Below are positions 19,263-27,333 of a stretch of DNA of 64,000 bases, one piece after another. How positions within the stretch are numbered: the stretch's first letter is position 1; each line of letters opens with the position of its first letter. The notes below the pieces were generated by a model. It saw nothing but the letters and a program-made list of their open reading frames with translations, made no database searches and had not been told where the DNA came from. The DNA comes from Bacilliculturomica massiliensis (lineage in GTDB: Bacteria; Bacillota; Clostridia; Peptostreptococcales; Anaerovoracaceae). The position numbers and the translations under genes were made by a program. The stretch spans positions 10,854 to 74,853 of the forward strand of contig NZ_LR027596.1 of NCBI RefSeq assembly GCF_900605495.1. The letters are read 5' to 3'.

Positions 19263-19326
19263 AAAAAGACCTCCGCAGCTGTTTCACAGGAGCACACACG
19301 CTTGTGACGACGCCGGAGGTTTTTTT
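19263..19326 (+). terminator. Intrinsic terminator after the manganese catalase
   Basis: AAAAAGACCTCCG pairs with CGGAGGTTTTTTT; a seven-base T-run follows the stem. Confidence 0.92.
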
Positions 19327-19433
19327 ATTCATTCCTTTTATTCCACGTTCATAAGATACCCTGCTTCCGGTTAAACTACGGACAGACGGCCCGATCCGCG
19401 GGCCGGACAAATATTTGACGGCGAGGTGATCAC

Positions 19434-20246
19434 ATGGCAGCCACCCACAAAGGTGCGATATCATTTGGACTGGTCCACATCCCCGTAGCCCTTCACACGG
19501 CCACGCAGGATAACGACATCCATTTCAACCAGCTCTGTAAAGAGGACAACAGCCGGGTACGCTATAAAAAGATCTGCGCTTCCTGCGGCAAGGAAGTGAA
19601 CAGCGGCGATATCATCAGAGGCTTTGAGTACGATAAAGACAAGTACGTGATCGTCACCGACGAAGATCTGGAAAAGATCAAAACGGAAAAAGACAAGACC
19701 ATTCAGATCCTTCATTTTACGGATCTGACGTCCATCCGGCCCATCTACTATGACAAAACGTACCACGCGGTGCCGGAAGCCGGCGGCGAAAAAGCCTTTG
19801 AGCTTCTGCGCCGTTCCATGATGGAAGAGGGAAAGATCGCCGTGGCCAAAACCGTCATGGGCAACGGTGAAACGCTGCTGTGCGTCATTCCCACCGAAGA
19901 GGGGGTCCTTATCGAGAAGATGTTTTTCCAGGATGAGATCAAAGACATCCCCAAACCTTACAGCAGACCGGAGCTGAACGAGACGGAGCTCACCATGGCG
20001 AAAACGCTTATCGGCAGCATGGTCCATCCCTTTGATCCTTCTCTGTATCACGACGAATATCAGGTGCGGCTGAAACAGCTCATACAGGACAAGATCAACG
20101 GCAAAAACATCGTCGCTTCCCAGCCCGAGTCCGGAGGCAACGTCATCGATCTGATGGAGGCCCTTCAGCGCAGCATCGAACAAAGCGGAGACAGCGCGGG
20201 GGAGACTCCGAAAAAAAAGCGCGCTCCCAGAAAGAAGAGTTCCTAG
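19434..20246 (+). CDS. ku: Non-homologous end-joining protein Ku
   Basis: A 270-residue bacterial Ku that would homodimerise as a ring on broken DNA ends and recruit the ligase. It starts with the family signature HKGAISFGLVHIPVAL and contains YKKICASCGKEV, GFEYDKDKYVIV and HAVPEAGGEKAFELLRRSM. The C-terminal tail is basic (PKKKRAPRKKSS), as expected for the DNA-end threading extension. The stop abuts the ligase start codon (TAG then ATG), so the two are one transcription and translation unit. Confidence 0.96.
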   Translation: MAATHKGAISFGLVHIPVALHTATQDNDIHFNQLCKEDNSRVRYKKICASCGKEVNSGDIIRGFEYDKDKYVIVTDEDLEKIKTEKDKTIQILHFTDLTSIRPIYYDKTYHAVPEAGGEKAFELLRRSMMEEGKIAVAKTVMGNGETLLCVIPTEEGVLIEKMFFQDEIKDIPKPYSRPELNETELTMAKTLIGSMVHPFDPSLYHDEYQVRLKQLIQDKINGKNIVASQPESGGNVIDLMEALQRSIEQSGDSAGETPKKKRAPRKKSS

Positions 20247-21203
20247 ATGGATCTCTTTGACAGCAGAGGAGCGCAGCCCATGCTCATCGGCGCAGAGAGC
20301 AAGCCTTTCGACGACCCGGATTACCTCTTCGAGCTGAAGCTGGACGGCGAACGATGTCTGGCCTATCTCGACCCAAAAGGAGACGTGGAACTGATCAACA
20401 AGCGCGATGTGCGGATGCTTTCCAAGCTGCCCGAACTGGAGTCCATCCATCGTCAGGTAAGAGACCGCTGTATTCTGGACGGCGAGCTCATCGTAATGGT
20501 GGACGGCGTGCCGGATTTCTCCGAGATCCGGCGGCGCAGTCTCATGTCCAATCCGTTTCGTATCTCACTGGCCGCGGACAAGCATCCCGCCTGCTTCACC
20601 GCATACGATATTCTGTATCTTGGCGGCGAGCCTGTGGTCCTGCGTCCCCTGGAAGAACGCAAGGATCTTCTGCGCAGGACCGTTATCGGCGAAACGTCCC
20701 TTCTGGCCCTGTCCCGGGTATTCGACGGCCATGGGACCGCCCTCTACTCTCTGGCGGAGCAGAAGGATCTGGAAGGCGTAGTGGCCAAGCGAAAAGGCAG
20801 TCTGTATTATCCCGGAAAGCGCACGAAAGACTGGCTGAAAATAAAAAATCTCAAAGACGACGATTTTGTAGTCTGCGGCTACATTCAAAAGCAGGATCAT
20901 CTCGTCAGCATCGTCCTCGGTCAGTACCGCGGCTCAGCGATGCTCTATAAAGGACACGTCACCATGGGCGTGTCCCGCGGTGATTTCAACATTATCTCCC
21001 GGCATCCCCGGGCGGACCGCCCGCTCTTTTCTTCCTATCCCGAAACGAAAGGCGGAAACGACCGCGCCGTCTGGCTGCTCCCTGATCTCGTATGCACCGT
21101 GTCCTATATGGAACGCACCGAGAACGGAGGGCTCCGCCACCCTGTCTTCAAAGGACTCAGGGCGGACAAAACCGCTGAAGAATGCGTCGATCCCTTTCAA
21201 TGA
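20247..21203 (+). CDS. ligD: ATP-dependent DNA ligase (stand-alone LigD ligase domain)
   Basis: A 318-residue ligase for Ku-dependent end joining. The nucleotidylated lysine motif is ELKLDGERC (Lys about 33), with motif III FTAYDILYL, motif IV LEGVVAKRKGS and motif V DWLKIKN, followed by an OB-fold with GVSRGDFNII. The polymerase and phosphoesterase domains of mycobacterial LigD are absent, so gap filling must come from another enzyme or not occur. It starts immediately after the Ku stop codon and ends before a tRNA gene. Confidence 0.94.
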   Translation: MDLFDSRGAQPMLIGAESKPFDDPDYLFELKLDGERCLAYLDPKGDVELINKRDVRMLSKLPELESIHRQVRDRCILDGELIVMVDGVPDFSEIRRRSLMSNPFRISLAADKHPACFTAYDILYLGGEPVVLRPLEERKDLLRRTVIGETSLLALSRVFDGHGTALYSLAEQKDLEGVVAKRKGSLYYPGKRTKDWLKIKNLKDDDFVVCGYIQKQDHLVSIVLGQYRGSAMLYKGHVTMGVSRGDFNIISRHPRADRPLFSSYPETKGGNDRAVWLLPDLVCTVSYMERTENGGLRHPVFKGLRADKTAEECVDPFQ

Positions 21204-21254
21204 CCGATTCCGGGCCTTCCGGACACCCGGAAAGAAAAAAAATAAAAAAGGGGC

Positions 21255-21282
21255 TTCCCAAATTCTCTGTTTATGGTACAAT
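21255..21282 (+). promoter_or_regulatory. Predicted promoter of tRNA-Val
   Basis: TACAAT at 21277-21282 lies 15 bases before the tRNA; TTCCCA at 21255 is a weak -35 with 16-base spacing. Confidence 0.4.
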
Positions 21283-21296
21283 AGATATTGTGATGC

Positions 21297-21373
21297 GGGG
21301 GCATAGCTCAGCTGGCTAGAGCGCATGCGTCACAAGCATGAGGTCGCTGGTTCGAGCCCAGCTGTCCCCACCA
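21297..21373 (+). tRNA. tRNA-Val (anticodon CAC)
   Basis: The cloverleaf folds fully: acceptor GGGGGCA/TGTCCCC, D stem GCTC/GAGC, anticodon stem CATGC/GCATG around loop GTCACAA, T stem GCTGG/CCAGC with TTCGAGC, and an encoded CCA. Anticodon CAC reads GUG. Confidence 0.95.
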
Positions 21374-21379
21374 CATCAG

Positions 21380-21422
21380 GATCCGCTGAGAGCGCAGAAG
21401 GCGTCGACAGCGGATCTTTTTA
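21380..21422 (+). terminator. Intrinsic terminator after tRNA-Val
   Basis: GATCCGCTG pairs with CAGCGGATC, followed by TTTTTAT, seven bases after the tRNA CCA end. Confidence 0.9.
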
Positions 21423-21527
21423 TGTGCAGGTCTCATATCTCACGGAGAACAGCAATATCAAGGCTTCCGGCGCAGGACTCCGCGCCGCCCATGACGCGGT
21501 GGAGCGGCCTGCGTCCGCCGCAAACAT

Positions 21528-21566
21528 AAAAATGCAGGTTTTCCTTTTCGGATGACCTGCATTTTT
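21528..21566. terminator. Bidirectional terminator
   Basis: AAAAATGCAGGT and ACCTGCATTTTT form a 12-bp stem with U-tracts both ways, in the convergent gap before the Hpt gene. Confidence 0.85.
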
Positions 21567-21649
21567 ATTATGTATTCGATTCTTTTTCATTTTATATCCG
21601 CCCAACAGCCCCATGGTCCCATGGCCGCAGCGCCGCCGTCTCCGCAGAT

Positions 21650-22003
21650 CTAATCGTAAAACGTGTCGATCACCTTCAGCACTTTTTCATACGCTTCGCA
21701 CACATCGACCAGAAACGCTCCCGCCTCCTGTGTGATCTGTCCGTCTCTGAGAGACTCCGTGAGCGCGCTTGCAGCGCCGCTCAGTTCTTCCAGTCCCAGA
21801 AACATGGCAAGTCCTTTCAGCGAATGGGCGGCGCAGAACGCCCCTTCCGCATTCTCCTCCTCGATGGCCTGACACAGCAGGGAAAAATTCTGATCCTTTG
21901 ACAGTCTTTTAAAAAACTTTTCTACGCGTTCCGCCGTTACGAGCCGGTCGAGCGCGCCGGCATAATCTTCGCCCAGACATCTGTAACATTCCTGTATCGT
22001 CAT
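21650..22003 (-). CDS. Histidine phosphotransfer (Hpt) domain protein
   Basis: A 117-residue stand-alone Hpt protein, an all-helical phosphorelay carrier. The phosphorylated histidine is in CAAHSLKGLAMFLGLEEL, the classic HSLKG motif. Start 22003 (MTIQECYRC) is preferred over an upstream in-frame ATG because GGGAGG lies eight bases upstream. No histidine kinase or response regulator adjoins it, so its partners are elsewhere; the phosphate two-component pair in this window is of the simple type that does not need an Hpt. Confidence 0.9.
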   Translation of the reverse strand: MTIQECYRCLGEDYAGALDRLVTAERVEKFFKRLSKDQNFSLLCQAIEEENAEGAFCAAHSLKGLAMFLGLEELSGAASALTESLRDGQITQEAGAFLVDVCEAYEKVLKVIDTFYD

Positions 22004-22192
22004 TGCTAATACCTCCCACACATGACCGACAGTTCTCCGCTAAGGATGTGAACTCTGAACGCGGCCGTCCTTCCAGTTCATATGTTCCGGCGCCCGCGTC
22101 CCCTATTTTATCGCGTTCGGCTATATTCCGCAAGGGCAAATAAAGACCGTCCGTGCAGAAACCTTCCCTTTTCTCTCCCGCAGGCGAAGGAC

Positions 22193-22229
22193 AAAAAAGA
22201 AAAGACGGCTTTCCTGTGAAAAGCCGTCT
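22193..22229 (-). terminator. Intrinsic terminator ending the Tct/enolase-like operon
   Basis: AGACGGCTTT pairs with AAAGCCGTCT; on the minus strand CTTTTCTTTTTT follows. It lies about 80 bases past the RpiR stop. The rest of the 22004-22306 gap has no gene. Confidence 0.9.
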
Positions 22230-22306
22230 CCGCCGCTCTTAACTTACAGGCTTGTCCAGACTCTTCCCACGGGACCGGATCCCTGGCCGGTCAGGCAGCC
22301 TGAAAC

Positions 22307-23164
22307 TTAAATGCTGAGATAGGAGCCTTTTTCCAATATTTCTTCCATCAGAGCCAGTCTGTTCTTCGTGTTCTCATAATCCTCCGCCATCACCGCCGTG
22401 ATGAGATAGTTGGAGAGGAACATCGCAGGGATCAGGCTGTCCTTGGACATGATGCCGTTCTCCACATCGCAGAACAGGAAAATATCGCCCAGATGCCGTA
22501 TGGTGTCGTTGGACGGCGTGGATATGATCACCGTCCTGACGTTTCTGGACTTCAGCCACTCCAGAGAATTGACCATTATTTTCTGGTAACGCGGAAACAT
22601 ATAGGCGATGCAGACGTCCCCCTCCCCCGCGTTGACCAGTTCCTCCGGATGCATGCCTCCTATGCCGCCCACCAGCGTCACGTTGTCGCAGATCTGGCTC
22701 ATGTAGGCGGCCGTGTAGCAGGCCAGACTGAATGTGGCGCGGCAGCCCAGGATATAGATCCTCCGCGCGCCGGAAACGGCCTTTACAGCCTGATCCAGCG
22801 CTTCCGGCGAAACGTATTTCACCGTCTTATTCAGACGGCCGATCTCCTCCGTCAGAATGTCATCCAACAGGTGGCCTTTCTCTATTTTCGGATAACTTCC
22901 CTCGTACCGCTCCGGCAGACTCACCTTTTTCATGAGCTCCTTCTGGATGCTCTGCTGCATCTGCGTGTACCCTTCGAATCCCAGAGTCCGGGCAAACCGG
23001 ATCACCGAGGTGGTGCTGACTCCTGCCTTGTCGGCCACCTCCTCCAGCGTGGAAAACGCCACCACATTTCCATTCTTTATAATATAGTCCGCGATCTTCT
23101 TTTCGCCCCTTGTAAAATCCGGATAATTTTCATTGATCTTCACGAGAACCAGCATCTGCAGCAA
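22307..23164 (-). CDS. RpiR/MurR-family transcriptional regulator
   Basis: A 285-residue regulator with an N-terminal helix-turn-helix (EKKIADYIIKN, then LEEVADKAGVSTTSVIRFARTLGFEGYTQMQ) and a C-terminal SIS sugar-phosphate-isomerase fold (GARRIYILGCRATFSLACYTAAYMSQI, VRTVIISTPSNDTIRH) that binds phosphorylated sugars or sugar acids. This fits an operon that makes phosphorylated hydroxyacids. TTG at 23164 and ATG at 23155 are both possible starts. As last gene it probably controls the whole operon, perhaps through the AAATGTATT repeats at 32013-32078 (inference). Confidence 0.9.
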   Translation of the reverse strand: MLQMLVLVKINENYPDFTRGEKKIADYIIKNGNVVAFSTLEEVADKAGVSTTSVIRFARTLGFEGYTQMQQSIQKELMKKVSLPERYEGSYPKIEKGHLLDDILTEEIGRLNKTVKYVSPEALDQAVKAVSGARRIYILGCRATFSLACYTAAYMSQICDNVTLVGGIGGMHPEELVNAGEGDVCIAYMFPRYQKIMVNSLEWLKSRNVRTVIISTPSNDTIRHLGDIFLFCDVENGIMSKDSLIPAMFLSNYLITAVMAEDYENTKNRLALMEEILEKGSYLSI

Positions 23165-23236
23165 TTACCTTTCCCTTAACATTCACCGGCGCGGGTGTTT
23201 CCGGCGCGCCGGGCCGGACGATATGCGGCAGATCCC

Positions 23237-24520
23237 TTAAAACCTGATCCAGCGTGACAGATCCGCAAAGGGAACGTCCGGATACTCATCGGCCGCCCGA
23301 TACAGGCAGTTCATGGCGTAAACGCTCTCCCCTCCCCGGGGAGCGCAGCTCTTGCAGGCCTCTGCACCGAGACCTACCGCCAGATCGATGACCACATCCC
23401 AGATGGTTCCGCCGCCGCGCTGAGACGGTATGGTCATCATGCCGTGTTCTCCCGCGAAGCGTCTGGTCTCGATGGCCTCCGTTATCGTCCCCACCTGGTT
23501 GGGCTTGAAGATAAATCCTTCCGCCGCCTGTTCCTCACAGGCCCGCCGCAGCAGCTCCCGGTCGGAAACGATCAGGTCGTCCCCGATCAGCGTTGTGCGG
23601 CAGATCTCCCTGCGCGCTCTGCGGTGCCCCTCCCAGTCGTCCTGATCCAGCACGTCTTCAATAAACAGAAAATCGTATTTTTCCGTCAGCCGTTTTATAT
23701 ATGCGATCTGCCCGTCGGCAGTCAGTTCCCTGCCGTTCATATAGTATGTCTTCGTTTCTTTATTATACATTTCACTGGAAGCCATGTCCAGCACGAACGC
23801 CACTTTATCAGAGAACCCACAGTTCCTGACAGCTTCATCCATCATCTGCATGATGGCCTCCGGGTCCTCTGTGGGCGGTTTCCACCCGTGTCCGTTTCCC
23901 TTCTGCGCGGGAACGCCTCCCTGCTCTCTGGTGAAGATCGCTCCGATCTCCCGGTGCACGTGGAAAATGATCTCCATGGCTTCCTCCATGCTCTCCGCTT
24001 TATAGGGACAGAAGGAAAATTCCTGAAAGCATACGGTCCGATCCCCATACCGGCCTCCCAGTATGCTGTTGGCCACAGGCAGCGGCAGGCATGCGGGAGC
24101 CCCTCCGGCTATAGACTGGTACAGGCTTACATTTCCCGCCCTGGCCGCCGCCTGGGCGCAGGCGATGGAAACGCTGTAGACTGCGTTGCCCCCCAGCCGC
24201 GATTTGTCCGGCGTGCCGTCCAGCTCGATCATCCTTCGGTCTACGGCTTCCTGATCCGTGACGTCCATCCCGGCGACGGCCGGTCCCAACACCCGATCCA
24301 CATTGTCGATGGCCTGAAATACGCTGAGCCCGCAGAATCTTGCGGGATCGTTGTCCCTCAGCACGGCCGCCTCATGGATGCCCACGGAATTGCCCGTGGG
24401 CGCCGCCCCGCGGCCCACTACGCCGTTTTCCAGCACTACGTCCGCTTCCAGAACAGGACGAAAGTTGCAGTCCATGACCTGCCGCGCGTGAACGGACCTG
24501 ATCTTTGTACTATTGTTCAT
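23237..24520 (-). CDS. Enolase-superfamily paralogue 2 (non-canonical active site)
   Basis: A 427-residue protein collinear with bacterial enolase. It keeps the metal ligands (VLDMASSEMY, FIEDVLDQDDWEG, IGDDLIVSD), the catalytic lysine in FIFKPNQVGTITE (about 339) and a second lysine near 390. It lacks enolase's DSRGNPT loop (here DCNFRPV), the GSHAGN histidine (GGRYGDR), the GDEGGFAP glutamate loop (HGWKPPTED) and SHRSGETED (PSQRGGGTIWD). These changes remove the general acid/base partners and alter the substrate pocket, so it is unlikely to be a housekeeping enolase. It lies 18 bases after its twin. It probably dehydrates a different 2-phospho-hydroxyacid; the substrate is inference. Confidence 0.85.
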   Translation of the reverse strand: MNNSTKIRSVHARQVMDCNFRPVLEADVVLENGVVGRGAAPTGNSVGIHEAAVLRDNDPARFCGLSVFQAIDNVDRVLGPAVAGMDVTDQEAVDRRMIELDGTPDKSRLGGNAVYSVSIACAQAAARAGNVSLYQSIAGGAPACLPLPVANSILGGRYGDRTVCFQEFSFCPYKAESMEEAMEIIFHVHREIGAIFTREQGGVPAQKGNGHGWKPPTEDPEAIMQMMDEAVRNCGFSDKVAFVLDMASSEMYNKETKTYYMNGRELTADGQIAYIKRLTEKYDFLFIEDVLDQDDWEGHRRARREICRTTLIGDDLIVSDRELLRRACEEQAAEGFIFKPNQVGTITEAIETRRFAGEHGMMTIPSQRGGGTIWDVVIDLAVGLGAEACKSCAPRGGESVYAMNCLYRAADEYPDVPFADLSRWIRF

Positions 24521-24538
24521 GTCTATCCCTCCTTCGCG

Positions 24539-25822
24539 TCAGAATCTCTTGATCTGGGAAAAATCGTACAGCTTTGCCTGGGGGTTCTCATCGGCGGCCC
24601 GGTACAGCATATTGCAGGCGTAGATCCGCTCTCCGGACCGGGGAGCGCTGTTTTTGACTGCAGGCACCTGCATGGCCAGGCACAGATCCATCACCACATC
24701 GTCGATGACTCCGCCTCCTCGCTGGGAGGGAATGGTGATCATGCCGTGTTCCTCCGCAAAGCGGTGGGTGCGCAGGCTTTCCGTGATCGTTCCCACCTGA
24801 TTGGGCTTGAAGATGAATCCCTCCGCGGCGTGAAGCTCGTAAGCTCTGCGCAGGCGGTCTTCGCTGGTCACAATAAAGTCGTCCCCGATGATGATGGACC
24901 GTTTCACTTCCCGGACCGCCCGCTGATAGCCCTCCCAGTCGTTTTCGTCCAGAAGGTCCTCTATGTAGAGGAAGGGATACCGCTCGCTGAGTTCGCGGGC
25001 CAGGCCGATCATTTCATCGGCCGTCAGCCGGTCTCCTGCCATGTAATAAGTGCCGCTGGCCTCGTCGTAGACTTCGCTGGAGGCAAAATCCAGCGCGTAA
25101 GCCACCTTGTCCTCATACCCGCAGCGCACTACCGCCTCGTGCAGCAGCTCCATAGTGACGGCCGGATCCTCCGTGGGCGGCTGCCAGCCGTAATAGTGCC
25201 CCACCAACGCCTGCTTCCCTTTCTGGTATTCGGTGATCACCCTGCCGATCATGGGAAAGACGTGCATGGCGATATCGACCGCCTCCTCCATACTTTCCGC
25301 CCGGTAAGGACAGAAGGTGAACTCCTGAACTCCCATCCAGAAATCGCCGTACTTTCCGCCGTTGATGCTGTTGAACGTGGGAATGGGAAGCGTCCTGAGA
25401 CTGCCGCCCGCCAGATAGCGGTACAGCGGCATTCCCTCCGTCTCCGCCGCCGCCCTGACACAGGCGGTGGAGACGGCATAGACGGCGTTTCCGCCCAGCT
25501 TTTCTTTCTGCGGCGTCCCATCCAGCCCGATCATCCTCAGGTCGATGGCCTCCTGATCGTAAATATCCATGCCGCGGATGGCGGGTCCGATGATATTATT
25601 TACATTGTCGATGGCCTTGTAAACGCTTTTCCCTGAAAAGCGCGACGGGTCGCCGTCGGTCAATATCTTCGCCTCATACATTCCCACAGAGGTGCCTGTG
25701 GAGGCCGATCCCCGGCCCAGTTTTCCGTTCTCTGTCGTCACGTCCACTTCTATGATCGGCCGGCATTTGCTGTCGAAGATCTGCCGAGCGTGGACGCTCT
25801 TGATCTTATTTCCATTCATCAT
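24539..25822 (-). CDS. Enolase-superfamily paralogue 1 (non-canonical active site)
   Basis: A 427-residue enolase homologue, same length as the adjacent paralogue. Retained: Asp245 (DFASSE), Glu288 (YIEDLLDENDW), Asp314/315 (GDDFIVTS), Lys339 (IFKPNQVGTITE), Lys390 (VKNSAPRSGER), Glu167 (VQEF). Lost: GSHAGN becomes GGKYGDF (about 155), GDEGGFAP becomes YYGWQPPTED (about 210-219), and SHRSGETED becomes PSQRGGGVIDD (365-375). Metal binding and proton-abstracting lysine chemistry are thus kept while phosphoglycerate-specific groups are gone. Its start overlaps the kinase stop by four bases, implying coupling and that it acts on the kinase product. Twin genes may form a hetero-oligomer. Confidence 0.87.
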   Translation of the reverse strand: MMNGNKIKSVHARQIFDSKCRPIIEVDVTTENGKLGRGSASTGTSVGMYEAKILTDGDPSRFSGKSVYKAIDNVNNIIGPAIRGMDIYDQEAIDLRMIGLDGTPQKEKLGGNAVYAVSTACVRAAAETEGMPLYRYLAGGSLRTLPIPTFNSINGGKYGDFWMGVQEFTFCPYRAESMEEAVDIAMHVFPMIGRVITEYQKGKQALVGHYYGWQPPTEDPAVTMELLHEAVVRCGYEDKVAYALDFASSEVYDEASGTYYMAGDRLTADEMIGLARELSERYPFLYIEDLLDENDWEGYQRAVREVKRSIIIGDDFIVTSEDRLRRAYELHAAEGFIFKPNQVGTITESLRTHRFAEEHGMITIPSQRGGGVIDDVVMDLCLAMQVPAVKNSAPRSGERIYACNMLYRAADENPQAKLYDFSQIKRF

Positions 25823-27285
25823 TCATTCTGCTCTCCTTTTTCCCGCCGGATCTCCGGAACATACATCAAATTAAAATCACACACATTTGTGCCCGTATTC
25901 CCCGTGAGCACCGCCCCGTCGATGGATGAAAGGGCTTCGTAACACCCATGGGTCCTCAGGGCCTCATGGAGATCGATCCCCTTCTCCCGTGCACGCCTGT
26001 AAGACGTGGAATCTGTAATGCCTCCCGCGGCCGGCGAGGTGCCGTCGGTTCCCTCGCTGTCGATGGAAAGCATGCAGGCTCCGGGAGCCTTCTCCGCGGC
26101 GATGGCGAAGGCTGCGGTCAATTCCTGACCCGGCCCCCCGTGTCCGCTCACCGTGCTCTCCGGACCGATCTTCGTGGTCGTCTCCCCGGCGCTGATGATC
26201 ACGCAGGGCGGCGGGACCGGATTGCCGTAGGTCTGGATCTCCCTGGCAATGGACGCAAACATGGTTCCCGCGTCCCGGCTTTCCCCCTCCAGAAACGAGG
26301 TAAGGATCACCGCCCGCAGACCCATCTCCTCCGCGGCCTCTTTTGCGTAACAGCAGGAATCCGGAAGAGAATTGAGCGCAAAATACGTAAACTCCGGGAA
26401 TGCCTTCACGGTCTCCCCCTCCGGCCCGCAGTTCATCAGATAATCCACCACGCTTTTGGGCAGCCGGTCCGCCACATTATAATCCCGTATCACGCGTCTG
26501 GCGTCCTCCAGCGTGGTATCGTCCGCTCCTATGGGCGTTCCTGTGAGATTCGGATAAGGCACGCCGATGTCTCCCGTTTTCTCGTAGCCTACCACGTCAA
26601 AGATGGAAAATCCGATCATCTCCGCCCCCGCCGCGCGGATGCGCTTTGCCAGATTTCCCCCGTTCATCTGGGAAATATGACGGCGTATGGCGTTGATCTC
26701 CATGATCCCCGCCCCGGATTTCAGCATAATATCCGTGGTCTTCTTCTCATCCTCCAGCGTGATGCCGGAGATCGGACAGCTCAGAAGGGCGGAACTTCCG
26801 CCGCTCATCAGGGTGATAAACAGATCCTCCGGTCCCGCTCTATCCACGGTGTCCAGAATGATCCCGCAGGCCCGCAGCCCTTCCTCGTTGGGGATAGGAT
26901 GGCCGCCCACAAAGACCTCTGTATTTCTGTAAACGTCCTCCGGCTCCGCGATCTTTACCACGGCAAAGCCTCTGGTCAGCCGGTCTCCCAGGATCTCATC
27001 CACTGCCATGGCCATCGCGTTGGCCGCCTTCCCCGCCGCGATGAGATAAACGTTCCGCTTCCGGTTCAGATCCCAGCTCTTCTTTCCGATCCGAAGCGTC
27101 GCCCCCTCAAGGCTCATGATGCTTTTTATCCGCGTTCCCGCGTCCAGTCTCTGCAGTACCTTCTCCGTAATATCCAGCACGATGCCCTTTGATCCCGTGT
27201 CGCCTGCCCATAACAGCCGGTCCGTGTTGCGGATCTTTTTCTTTGCCGTCGTCTCATTTTTCATTTTTTCTTCCAGTCTCTCCAT
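25819..27285 (-). CDS. Glycerate 2-kinase-type kinase (MOFRL family)
   Basis: A 488-residue kinase of the GckA/TtuD family that phosphorylates position 2 of D-glycerate or a related hydroxyacid with ATP. Signatures: YLIAAGKAANAMAMAVDEIL, GGHPIPNEEGL, ITLMSGGSSALLSCPI, AGIMEINAIRRHISQMNGGNLAKRI, and C-terminal MOFRL elements IISAGETTT and DSEGTDGTSPAAGGITDS. The length (usual about 420-450) includes an N-terminal extension of some 40 residues; ATGs at 27285 and 27264 are both possible starts. It sits between tctA and the enolase paralogues. In a standard pathway its product, 2-phosphoglycerate, goes to enolase; here the next genes are altered enolases, so the substrate may differ. Confidence 0.88.
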   Translation of the reverse strand: MERLEEKMKNETTAKKKIRNTDRLLWAGDTGSKGIVLDITEKVLQRLDAGTRIKSIMSLEGATLRIGKKSWDLNRKRNVYLIAAGKAANAMAMAVDEILGDRLTRGFAVVKIAEPEDVYRNTEVFVGGHPIPNEEGLRACGIILDTVDRAGPEDLFITLMSGGSSALLSCPISGITLEDEKKTTDIMLKSGAGIMEINAIRRHISQMNGGNLAKRIRAAGAEMIGFSIFDVVGYEKTGDIGVPYPNLTGTPIGADDTTLEDARRVIRDYNVADRLPKSVVDYLMNCGPEGETVKAFPEFTYFALNSLPDSCCYAKEAAEEMGLRAVILTSFLEGESRDAGTMFASIAREIQTYGNPVPPPCVIISAGETTTKIGPESTVSGHGGPGQELTAAFAIAAEKAPGACMLSIDSEGTDGTSPAAGGITDSTSYRRAREKGIDLHEALRTHGCYEALSSIDGAVLTGNTGTNVCDFNLMYVPEIRREKGEQNE

Positions 27286-27333
27286 AATCCTGTCCTCGTC
27301 TCCGCACCGATGGCGCGCTCACCTTTCCTATCT

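Noticed and set aside
23444-25636. 730-codon plus-strand frame over the enolase paralogues
   Set aside because: Caused by codon bias of the real genes; two separate homologues on the minus strand both cast the same shadow.
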